Origin: Candidatus Hodarchaeota archaeon
GTDB taxonomy: Archaea; Asgardarchaeota; Heimdallarchaeia; Hodarchaeales; Hodarchaeaceae
Assembly (NCBI GenBank): GCA_016839665.1
Contig: JAEOTU010000269.1
Location: 1-10,159 of the forward strand
Reading direction: 5' to 3'
DNA length: 10,159 bases
Under the pieces are notes generated by a model. It did not search any database. It was not told where the DNA came from and saw only the letters and a list, made by a program, of their open reading frames with translations. Below, one piece after another: positions 1-6,243 of this stretch (the first letter of the stretch is position 1; the number at the start of each line of letters is the position of its first letter). Both the position numbers and the translations under genes were made by a program.

Positions 1-2
1 TA

Positions 3-665
3 ACAACTCGTGGTTTACAAAGAATGAAAGCAAACCAAGAGGAAATTTTTGAAACATTAGTCCAGGGTATTAAATCTATGACAGGAATTGGCAAGAATTT
101 AGGAATTTGTCCTGAATGTCAAGGATTACTTATTCTTCATCAAGGGAAAGGAACATCTCGTTTTCTAAAATGCTCAAATCCATTATGTGAAGTCAGTTTT
201 CCCGTTCCGAAGAAAGGGGATTTAACATTAATAGAAAATCAACAATGTCGGATTTGTAGCGGAACCCCACTTCTGGTTTCTACTAAATCTTATAGCTGGA
301 TTATGTGCCCTATTTGTTGGACAAGAGAAGCAACGAAAGATAGTCCATGGTTCTGTAATAATTGCAATAGAACAGATTGCCCTTTTTCAGGCTCATGGGA
401 GGTGATTTCCCCTGAACAATACATGGGAAACTGTCCCGAATGTGGAGGAGAAGTTTTCCTAAAATTTAACGAGAGTGTTACCCAAGTAATCTGTAGTAAT
501 TGTAAGCGGACTTGGAAGGCACCCAATCTTCGTAAAGAAACATCAATTACCCTAAATGAGCCCTGTGAGAAGTGTGGACGTCAAACGTTATTTGTTGTTA
601 AAAAAGGGAAAAAACCATATCGGTTATGCGTATTTTGTTCTATATTCTTTTTCCAAGACAAGTAA
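3..665 (+). CDS. topA: DNA topoisomerase I (type IA), C-terminal zinc-module tail, 5' end outside window
   Basis: Type IA topoisomerases relax negatively supercoiled DNA in the nucleoid; this piece is only the DNA-binding tail. The frame is open from the left edge, and the ATG at position 24 is probably internal because the helix leading into IGKNLGICPEC is typical of topoisomerase text just before the first zinc finger. Numbered from that ATG, Cys pairs occur at 29/32-50/55, 75/78-95/98, 111/114 with C119, 137/140-157/160 and 181/184-202/205, so about five zinc-ribbon-like modules, the third irregular. The first two match the family pattern CPxC...CxxxxxC, then 'PxPxxGxL', then CxxC. The catalytic Tyr domain is not in the window. 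The stop is TAA. A stand-alone multi-zinc-ribbon protein starting at 24 is the alternative, but no promoter or ribosome binding site is visible before it. Confidence 0.7.
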   Translation, partial: TTRGLQRMKANQEEIFETLVQGIKSMTGIGKNLGICPECQGLLILHQGKGTSRFLKCSNPLCEVSFPVPKKGDLTLIENQQCRICSGTPLLVSTKSYSWIMCPICWTREATKDSPWFCNNCNRTDCPFSGSWEVISPEQYMGNCPECGGEVFLKFNESVTQVICSNCKRTWKAPNLRKETSITLNEPCEKCGRQTLFVVKKGKKPYRLCVFCSIFFFQDK

Positions 666-879
666 TAGCCTCATGGTATAGAATTTTTAGCAAATTGCAA
701 TGAATAGTTTTATTGATGTGTAAATGAGGGTCATTTTCCCAGAATAGCCTCGTGAATAGAATGATATAAAATACTATAACTTATAAGCTAATTTCATAAA
801 TTGATATAAAACTTATATTGCAGCATTTAATACCCATAAGAGATTAACCTTGAACTCACGGCTCAATTTGGTGAAATAG
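666..879 (+). promoter_or_regulatory. Intergenic region with tandem TATA-like boxes and SD for the transglutaminase-fold gene
   Basis: A TATA-like ATATAAAA at 804-811 would place a start near 833-837. A second copy of GATATAAAA lies about 40 bases further upstream (763-771). The sequence GGTGA at 870-874, five bases before the ATG at 880, fits the archaeal anti-Shine-Dalgarno and supports that start. An imperfect direct repeat (GCCTCATGGTATAGAA near 667 and GCCTCGTGAATAGAA near 747) is present, with no known meaning. No open frame of note is seen here. Confidence 0.4.
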
Positions 880-3240
880 ATGAGTACAGATGAAACGCTT
901 GGAAAAGATTCCGCACCTTCAGCAATTCGTTATCTAGTTTTGTTAAGTGCTCTCACATGTGCAATTACAGCCGTCGCTTTCCTTCCAGAGATAAGCGGAG
1001 CAAGTACTCAAGAAGAACGGTTTTTTTCAAATGCGATTCCGAGTTTCGCTTCTTTATTCATTATTTCTATAGCTGAATGGTTTTTATTGGGCCGTTCCCG
1101 AAAGATGATTGGTCCTTATGGGATTGCTTTTGCAATCGAGATTTTGAAAACCGTTTTGTTTAACTTTGCTACCTTAGAATATACTGAAAATGTTTTGGGA
1201 GCATCCACCAATCCCTTTTTACTCCTCCAAATAACTTCACTCGCAATAATCTTCATGCTCGCACTAACCAAAGTTGCTCGAACTAGAATTGACCAACTTG
1301 CACAGAAAGACATTACTAGAAACCTCCTAAATCTCTTACCAACCGTCTTAATGCTTGTTTTGTTAATGGGAACTTATATCACAGAAATCGCGGGTCTGGG
1401 AACTCCCCGACAGAGCGCCAACCCAGCTGAATACACACAAGAGCAATTTGATCTCAGTGACTGGAATTCACCTACTTGGGATGCGACTTATCTCCTTGAA
1501 AATCTACTCGATCAATTTACTTTAAATCTTAATGATCTTGATACGCCTTTATTCAATGTAACAAGTGACCAATCTAACCCACAAGACCCAGTAGTTTATT
1601 GGCGGTTAGGAAGTCTTGAATCGTATGAATATACAGCTAAACCACCTTATTCCACCGATTGGAACCCTGCAGAGCCAACGTATAAGCGTGTAATTCCTTA
1701 TGAAGGTAATCTTTACTCTCAAGAGGTGCCTTCAAACTCCAGAACAGCTCGATTCACAATTCGTGTTCCGATGGATTACAGTGATTCTATAGCTGATGTC
1801 ACCGTTCACCAATACTTCACCAACAATATCCCCACAACATGGAATGGGGTATATGGATCCTATGTGGACTCAAATTCATTCAAATTGTATGATTCGAATT
1901 CAATTCCAGTTACAGCAACCACTACTGAAGCTCGGGAGGAATTTACTTATGCTACTGATGAGGACCTCATTGGAATTGATGCCAACATTAAAGTTGATGA
2001 GGCAGAGACATCTGAAGACAATGGATTCTTAGAATACACTCTAGATTATATGAGCCCAAATATCCAACAAGCTGCTGCCTTTTCTATGACCCGTGAAGAA
2101 AGCAACTACCTGGAATGTTTAGATAGTAACACTTGGGCTAATATCAAAAATCTTTACTTGCAATTACCCAACACAACAGGAACGCTTCCAGATCCTTGTT
2201 ATGTTGGAGGTACCACTATAGCTAATCCTAATAATAATTATGAAATTTGGGCCCCCAATGTTACAGATAGCGCTAAAGCGTGGAATCAACCGGACCAAAC
2301 TGTTTTCGGGCAAGCATATTATACTATGCAGCAATTTGAGAACTATACTTTTGATCAGGAACAATGGCTTGCAGCTGAAACTGGTATTCCAGCAGACCAT
2401 CCGGCAGAATATGAAGATTATAATGAATGGTTTATGCGAAGAGGAAAGGGTATTTCACTTCATTTTGCATCGGCCTATGCGACCATTATGCGTCTGCAAG
2501 GAATTCCTAGTCGTGTAGTAATCGGGTATTTAGCAGGAAATGACTCCGCGCAATATCACCCATGGCGTGTGGTCTCATCTAAATTTCTTCATGCATGGGC
2601 AGAGGTTCTTATTCCCATTTCTACCTTTCTAGACAAGCATGTCGAATGGTTTAGTTTTGATCCTCTTCTCTCTTATCTTGCTTCGCTTTACGGCATGGAA
2701 TTGCCATCAGACGTTGTTCCTTCATTATCGTCAGAAAATCAGACCACCATGATTCGCCCAGATTATGATCTCGAGTCCACTACCCTTTTTGAAGCTATTT
2801 TAGCGCATGCTGATGCCCTTGATGCGGGGGATCCTAATCAGGAAATCTTGGAGCGTTGTATCGTAAACAACTCAGATTTTGCACCAGGAGGAGCAAACGA
2901 GAAAAGTAATCTCGTTCATGGTGAAGAGATTAACATTTCTGTTCGGCTCATCAGAGCCCCCTCACTAGTATCTTGGCTTCCTTATCAGAATGCTACCATT
3001 GAATTTTATATAGGTACAGCTGATGAAAACGGAACTGATGAAGGTTTTCGCATCGAAGACCAGGGTACCTATCTTAATAGTACTCAAACCAATAGTCAAG
3101 GAATAGCGACCATTAATGTTACTATTGATATTTCCAAACATGGAATCCGAACAGTAAATTTCTATGCCGTGTGGAGACTTCCTAGCAAAGGTGTACGTAA
3201 AGGAGCCATATCTTTACAATATGTTATTGCACTATTCTGA
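880..3240 (+). CDS. Membrane-anchored transglutaminase-like protein with Ser in place of the catalytic Cys
   Basis: The 786-residue product begins with five likely membrane helices (about 15-37, 50-70, 76-97, 111-132, 149-169), followed by roughly 610 residues probably outside the cell. At 520-600 it has the transglutaminase-like core seen in TgpA-type proteins: GISLHFASAYATIMR, GIPSRVVIGY, LHAWAEV and FSFDPL. His571 and Asp594 fit the catalytic positions, but the position normally Cys (GxCxxFA) is Ser526 (TCA at 2455-2457). A segment near 240-262 (YWRLGSLESYEYT) resembles the ectodomain that precedes the core in this family. Residues from about 690 to the end look like an Ig-type beta domain, ending without a second membrane anchor. 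At least twelve N-x-S/T sequons lie outside the helices, consistent with a glycosylated surface protein. GGTGA at 870-874 supports the start. Substrate unknown: it may be a binding or structural pseudoenzyme, or a serine-using variant. Confidence 0.8.
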   Translation: MSTDETLGKDSAPSAIRYLVLLSALTCAITAVAFLPEISGASTQEERFFSNAIPSFASLFIISIAEWFLLGRSRKMIGPYGIAFAIEILKTVLFNFATLEYTENVLGASTNPFLLLQITSLAIIFMLALTKVARTRIDQLAQKDITRNLLNLLPTVLMLVLLMGTYITEIAGLGTPRQSANPAEYTQEQFDLSDWNSPTWDATYLLENLLDQFTLNLNDLDTPLFNVTSDQSNPQDPVVYWRLGSLESYEYTAKPPYSTDWNPAEPTYKRVIPYEGNLYSQEVPSNSRTARFTIRVPMDYSDSIADVTVHQYFTNNIPTTWNGVYGSYVDSNSFKLYDSNSIPVTATTTEAREEFTYATDEDLIGIDANIKVDEAETSEDNGFLEYTLDYMSPNIQQAAAFSMTREESNYLECLDSNTWANIKNLYLQLPNTTGTLPDPCYVGGTTIANPNNNYEIWAPNVTDSAKAWNQPDQTVFGQAYYTMQQFENYTFDQEQWLAAETGIPADHPAEYEDYNEWFMRRGKGISLHFASAYATIMRLQGIPSRVVIGYLAGNDSAQYHPWRVVSSKFLHAWAEVLIPISTFLDKHVEWFSFDPLLSYLASLYGMELPSDVVPSLSSENQTTMIRPDYDLESTTLFEAILAHADALDAGDPNQEILERCIVNNSDFAPGGANEKSNLVHGEEINISVRLIRAPSLVSWLPYQNATIEFYIGTADENGTDEGFRIEDQGTYLNSTQTNSQGIATINVTIDISKHGIRTVNFYAVWRLPSKGVRKGAISLQYVIALF

Positions 3241-3265
3241 TCAGATAAGACACACCTTATTCTGA
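3241..3265 (+). terminator. Imperfect hairpin directly after the transglutaminase-fold gene
   Basis: TCAGATAAG (3241-3249) pairs with CTTATTCTGA (3256-3265) with a single bulged base and an ACACAC loop, immediately after the TGA. No T-run follows closely, so it may be a 3'-end stabilising or processing structure rather than the terminator itself. Confidence 0.3.
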
Positions 3266-3370
3266 ATTGCTTCCAAGCTCATCAGTTGTCTCTCCTCACT
3301 CATTAAATGAAGTTCAATTACTGTTCCAAACCTATTATTGTTTAGAAAGAAATAAAACGACACTCCAGAT

Positions 3371-3387
3371 AACTGTTATTTTTTTTT
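3371..3387 (+). terminator. Candidate T-tract terminator
   Basis: A run of nine T (3379-3387) follows a short ATAAC-T-GTTAT dyad. Archaeal polymerase terminates at oligo-T stretches, so this is the best candidate 3' end for the 880-3240 transcript, about 140 bases past its stop. Confidence 0.4.
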
Positions 3388-3714
3388 AGTCGTATGAGTA
3401 TTGTTGCGGGAGTTTTCCAAGATATGGTAGTTGATTAGTCCATCTTCGCCATATCTATTTATTCACATTCGATATTCTAATGACAGATGGATTAGATACT
3501 ATTTTCCATCCGACAAGTGAAAGAACGGCCCTTCTGGCTCATGTAAATCTGGAAAAAATCCTTTTGTAATTTTAAGTCGTTCCCTTGGTTAATAAAAAAT
3601 GTTTAAGTATCCTGCAATATTATAAAAAGAAAGATAAATAAATATAAAAATATCGCCAAACTAGTTTGTCTATTAGATATATCTCATTTCTTAACCAGTG
3701 ATAATAAGAATGTG

Positions 3715-3740
3715 TTATAAATACAATACTAACGACGGAG
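3715..3740 (+). promoter_or_regulatory. TATA-like box and SD-like GGAG before the acidic-tail membrane protein
   Basis: TTATAAATA at 3715-3723 predicts a start near 3745, only a few bases before the ATG at 3753, so the mRNA may be nearly leaderless. GGAG at 3737-3740 is SD-like but would fall outside such a transcript. Confidence 0.4.
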
Positions 3741-3752
3741 AATGAATTAATA

Positions 3753-4094
3753 ATGTCAAAAGACAAGATTTATGGATATGGTATCTTTTTTCTAACAATA
3801 ATTTTCTTGATTCTGTATGTTCTTTATGTCCCTGTCCAACAGTATTTTGGACTAACAGGTGGCCCTCTCTTTGACCTTGTTAGTGCGCAAAATGGTATGT
3901 TAAATCCTTTTAAAGTTCAAGTTATTGACGGCCTTCTCTGGCCAGTTTTTCTTGCAACGTTAATGATTGGATTCATTATCGCTTGGATTGGTATCACAAT
4001 GGCTACAACACCTCCTCCAGAACCTATCGATCTTGATGATCTTAATCTTGATGAAGAGGAATTTGAGGAGGAAGAAGAAGAAAAAGATGATTGA
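3753..4094 (+). CDS. Small two-helix membrane protein with acidic tail, unknown function
   Basis: This 113-residue protein is not recognised. It has two hydrophobic helices (about 8-28 and 61-83) joined by a roughly 30-residue polar loop containing LTGGPLFDLVSAQNGML and FKVQVIDG, then a proline step (TTPPPEP, 85-91). It ends in a strongly acidic tail: 16 of the last 24 residues are Asp or Glu, including six Glu in a row at 105-110. Lysines near the N-terminus suggest that both ends face the cytoplasm, placing the acidic tail inside, where it could bind basic proteins or cations. That role is inference. It has its own promoter-like sequence and faces a minus-strand gene tail to tail, so it is probably transcribed alone. 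An out-of-frame ATG AAT TAA at 3742-3750 precedes it and is probably meaningless. Confidence 0.7.
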   Translation: MSKDKIYGYGIFFLTIIFLILYVLYVPVQQYFGLTGGPLFDLVSAQNGMLNPFKVQVIDGLLWPVFLATLMIGFIIAWIGITMATTPPPEPIDLDDLNLDEEEFEEEEEEKDD

Positions 4095-4118
4095 GGAAAA
4101 AATCCTTATCTACTAACC

Positions 4119-4184
4119 TCCCCCTTTTTGTGAAGTTTTCTAGATTTAATTGAATAGGTGTCTAGAGGGAGCTTTCTATTTTTT
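4119..4184 (+). terminator. T-rich 3' region after the acidic-tail gene
   Basis: A pyrimidine block (CCTCCCCCTTTTT, ending at 4129) and a second T6 run (4179-4184) follow the stop at 4094 in the 132-base convergent gap. Two TCTAGA hexamers (4139-4144 and 4161-4166) lie between. T-runs are plausible archaeal termination sites; the evidence is compositional only. Confidence 0.25.
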
Positions 4185-4226
4185 CAAATGCTAGCAAAAT
4201 TTCGCTAAATGAGTGGACATTTATTC

Positions 4227-5270
4227 TCAAAAAGTCGGATCGGGGATTCTCAGCAACGAATCTAAAAGGTTCGGAAAATATATCGCAATAAAGAATAGTA
4301 GAATAATAACCACTCCTATCAGAAGAATCTGCCTATCAAGAAACAAATGTTCAGCTCTACGACTTACAACGCTATTACTAGAAACTAAGAACAGATATCG
4401 GAAAATACAAAAGGTAATCAAGGGGAGTGAAAGTACAATAAACACTGTTTCGTTTGGATGTCGTTCAACCAGGTAGATAAAAATCGCCAGAAGTTCAATC
4501 GCTATGATAATGGATAAACTCTGATCTAAAAGCTGAGGAGTATACATTTTGAAAACTAGTTTGTGTTGACTGGCTTTTTCACCTAGAACTGCTAAATCTC
4601 CTTTGCGTTTGGCTAGCGAAAGCATCATTGCTGTTATAAAACAAAGAATAATAAGCCAAGGAGAAACAGAAACAGAAATAAACACTGCTCCTGCGATTGC
4701 TCGCCAAACATAGTTAACTGAAATCGTAACTATATCTGCAAATACGTACCGTCTTATAAAAAGAGAGTAAAATTGGCTAGTGATAAATAAACCTCCCAAA
4801 ACTAGAATAAAGGCAGTTATTGAAGGAATAGTTAGTTCAGCATATTGTGCTGTTTCTTCTTCCAGAGAAGGAGGAGAATAGAGAGAAATTCGATAAAAGT
4901 TGATAATCATTAAGAGAAGCAATAGAAGAAGAATAAGAGAAAATCCTACAATAAGGCCTAATAGACTTGAAACTTTACCAGAGGGAAATGGGCGATTACA
5001 CTTTTCAGGATGATGACGATCCTGTTCCCTATCACGGAAGTCATTTATTAGATAATTCAAGGAAGAAACTAAACAAAGAGCAATAAAAGCTAGAAACATT
5101 GGCAACCAAAGATCAACTCTAAACAAACTCTTGGAGAAGAATAATCCAAAGAAGACAAGTCCATTCTTATAGTATTGCTGGGGTCTGAGAAGAACGACAA
5201 TTGCTCGCAAACGATCAACTAGTGTAATTGAGGGGGATCCTGCAGTATCAGAAGGTTTTAATGCCATCAT
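4227..5270 (-). CDS. UbiA-family prenyltransferase, resembling polyprenyl-phosphate phosphoribosyltransferases
   Basis: UbiA-family membrane enzymes move a prenyl chain to, or use a prenyl phosphate with, an acceptor at an aspartate-rich site. The 347-residue product has about eight or nine hydrophobic helices. LRPQQYYKNGLVF (28-40) precedes the first Asp motif NDFRDREQD (76-84), followed by RHHPEK and RPFPSGK (85-99). A second conserved block has Asp179, Arg190 (WRAIAGA) and KRKGDL (221-226). This layout, with 'NDxxDxxxDRxHPxK' and 'KRxxxL', is what I know from decaprenyl-phosphate phosphoribosyltransferase (mycobacterial Rv3806c type), which joins PRPP to a polyprenyl phosphate, rather than from archaeal lipid or quinone enzymes. 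The substrate here is inferred. The stop is TGA; the start could be either of two adjacent ATGs. It lies 53 bases behind the 122-residue gene on the same strand, probably in one transcript. Confidence 0.8.
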   Translation of the reverse strand: MMALKPSDTAGSPSITLVDRLRAIVVLLRPQQYYKNGLVFFGLFFSKSLFRVDLWLPMFLAFIALCLVSSLNYLINDFRDREQDRHHPEKCNRPFPSGKVSSLLGLIVGFSLILLLLLLLMIINFYRISLYSPPSLEEETAQYAELTIPSITAFILVLGGLFITSQFYSLFIRRYVFADIVTISVNYVWRAIAGAVFISVSVSPWLIILCFITAMMLSLAKRKGDLAVLGEKASQHKLVFKMYTPQLLDQSLSIIIAIELLAIFIYLVERHPNETVFIVLSLPLITFCIFRYLFLVSSNSVVSRRAEHLFLDRQILLIGVVIILLFFIAIYFPNLLDSLLRIPDPTF

Positions 5271-5323
5271 ATTTTCAGCTCATGTTTTGTTCATGCGAGT
5301 AGATTATCAACCAATTTCTCTTA

Positions 5324-5692
5324 TTAATTTTCATGAAATTGCATTAGCTCGAAAAGCACCATTCCGGGGTCAAGATCATCTCCAATTGCCACCAGCACAT
5401 TGTTGTCATCTTTTCTCAAAGTAACAATATAGCGATTGGTTCGTCCTTCTTTAGCAACGATTCCCCTATTATTTTGCAGAATTATTTCATAAATCTCATC
5501 ATTAGCGAGTCTAATTGGCATTGCCATCTCAGCTTGAAGAACAGCTAAAAGATTTGAGTTGACAAGAGCAGCCACAAGCGTCTCATCGCCAATCATCTCA
5601 ACTACCAAGTGGTTATTCTCGAAATGGATTAGTGATTTTAATTGGAGCTCTTCTAGCATAGATTTCAGGGGATAAGGTGATTTTTGTGCCAT
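5324..5692 (-). CDS. Small soluble protein, possibly roadblock/LC7-like
   Basis: This 122-residue protein has no membrane helix or signal peptide and no motif I can name with certainty. The predicted order of elements is: helix (about 8-20), one or two strands (21-34), a long helix (36-58), strands at EIYEIILQ (66-73), NRYIVTLRK (86-94) and NVLVAIG (98-104), then a helix from DPGMVLFEL (108-116). That alpha-beta-beta-alpha-beta-beta-beta-alpha order, and the '(L/V)VAI...GMVLFEL' ending, resemble the roadblock/LC7 fold, which in archaea partners small GTPases or regulates motility. No GTPase gene is nearby, so the assignment is tentative. It is first in a likely two-gene unit with the UbiA-family gene. 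A TATA-like TTTTAAA about 25 bases upstream suggests a leaderless mRNA. Confidence 0.6.
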   Translation of the reverse strand: MAQKSPYPLKSMLEELQLKSLIHFENNHLVVEMIGDETLVAALVNSNLLAVLQAEMAMPIRLANDEIYEIILQNNRGIVAKEGRTNRYIVTLRKDDNNVLVAIGDDLDPGMVLFELMQFHEN

Positions 5693-5712
5693 CAGTATTC
5701 TTAGTAAGAGAG

Positions 5713-5719
5713 TTTAAAA
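5713..5719 (-). promoter_or_regulatory. TATA-like box for the 122-residue gene and the UbiA-family gene
   Basis: TTTTAAA read on the minus strand is centred about 24 bases before the ATG at 5692. That would put transcription start at or near the start codon. A small dyad TCTTA-G-TAAGA (5699-5709) lies between the two. Confidence 0.4.
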
Positions 5720-5793
5720 GATTGTAAAAAATTTTTTTCGTAATCAAATAAGATAATTTTGTCTTCAAATGATACTTCGATACACAGCTTCAA

Positions 5794-5802
5794 ACTATAT
5801 AC
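5794..5802 (+). promoter_or_regulatory. TATA-like box for the four-helix membrane protein
   Basis: ACTATATAC lies about 26-30 bases before the ATG at 5827, consistent with a nearly leaderless mRNA. An SD-like AAGGT (5812-5816) would then lie outside the transcript, so which start mode applies is open. Confidence 0.35.
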
Positions 5803-5826
5803 AAAAGAAACAAGGTACAGATTTGT

Positions 5827-6243
5827 ATGGTAATCCTTACGTTTTTTCAACGATTTGAGCTAATACTAATTCCCATTAGTTTTATTTTGAGTCTTATATT
5901 AATGCTCATATTTGGTTTAGCAATAATTGGAAATCAAATATTGGACATTATGGGGATACCTGTACTGTTAGGTTCAGGAATTAGTATTTTAATTGGATAC
6001 CTATTGAACCGAAGAAATTTAATCCAAGATTTTAAGCAACTGGAGATAATGTTTCGATTGCTTGTTTTAGGAGGAGGAGGAATACTAATTCCGCTACTAT
6101 TAATTCAACTCCTTGAAATATTTTCAGGTTATTTTATCTTTTCAGTTTTGTCTCTTGTCTTTTCATTGCTTGGAGGAATTATGTCGATATCGTGCGTGCT
6201 TCTCCTCTGGCGTGTACGATCTAATCAACAGCTTTTAGAATGA
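5827..6243 (+). CDS. Four-helix integral membrane protein, unknown function
   Basis: This 138-residue protein is not recognised. It is almost entirely hydrophobic, with four likely helices (about 12-35, 41-60, 76-98 and 103-128). A short basic loop NRRNLIQDFK (61-70) sits in the middle, and there is a glycine-rich start to helix three (LGGGGILIPL). The basic middle loop and WRVR after helix four suggest that the loop and both ends are cytoplasmic. No catalytic or transport motif is visible. It is transcribed divergently from the 122-residue gene, with which it shares a 134-base promoter region. Its 3' end runs 23 bases into the convergent acyl-CoA synthetase gene. The length and even hydrophobic pattern argue for a real gene despite the lack of homology I can name. 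Confidence 0.65.
   Translation: MVILTFFQRFELILIPISFILSLILMLIFGLAIIGNQILDIMGIPVLLGSGISILIGYLLNRRNLIQDFKQLEIMFRLLVLGGGGILIPLLLIQLLEIFSGYFIFSVLSLVFSLLGGIMSISCVLLLWRVRSNQQLLE

Larger units (their letters stand above)
3241..3752. other. 512-base gap without a convincing gene
   Basis: Apart from the hairpin and T-tract described separately, this stretch holds three sets of symmetric sequence. There is an inverted repeat with 8-base arms, AGATATGG (3420-3427) and CCATATCT (3449-3456). There is a 12-base perfect palindrome CAAACTAGTTTG (3657-3668) and a 10-base palindrome AGATATATCT (3675-3684). A 29-codon frame from ATG 3480 to TAA 3567-3569 (product begins MTDGLDTIFHPTSER) has no ribosome binding site or recognisable relative. 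The right end is very AT-rich and holds the promoter of the next gene. No RNA gene is recognised. Confidence 0.5.

Noticed and set aside
290..526. 78-codon minus-strand open frame inside the topoisomerase tail
   Set aside because: It lies wholly antisense to a clear cysteine-module gene, and its product resembles nothing.
1116..1313. Minus-strand open frame inside the transglutaminase-fold gene
   Set aside because: It is antisense to the membrane-helix region; the composition is a by-product of that coding strand.
1796..2518. Further open frames on both strands within the transglutaminase-fold gene (1796-2032, 2164-2400, 2240-2518)
   Set aside because: The 880-3240 frame is continuous with family motifs through this stretch, so these are shadows.
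3480..3569. 29-codon small gene in the 512-base gap
   Set aside because: It has no ribosome binding site or placed promoter and no recognisable product; kept only as a remark in the gap entry.
4213..4476. 87-codon plus-strand frame
   Set aside because: Most of it lies opposite the C-terminal helices of the UbiA-family gene, and its Arg/Thr/Lys-rich product looks like an antisense shadow.
5329..5338. Palindrome TTTCATGAAA
   Set aside because: It lies over the last codons of the 122-residue gene, and 10-base palindromes are expected about ten times by chance in this window.
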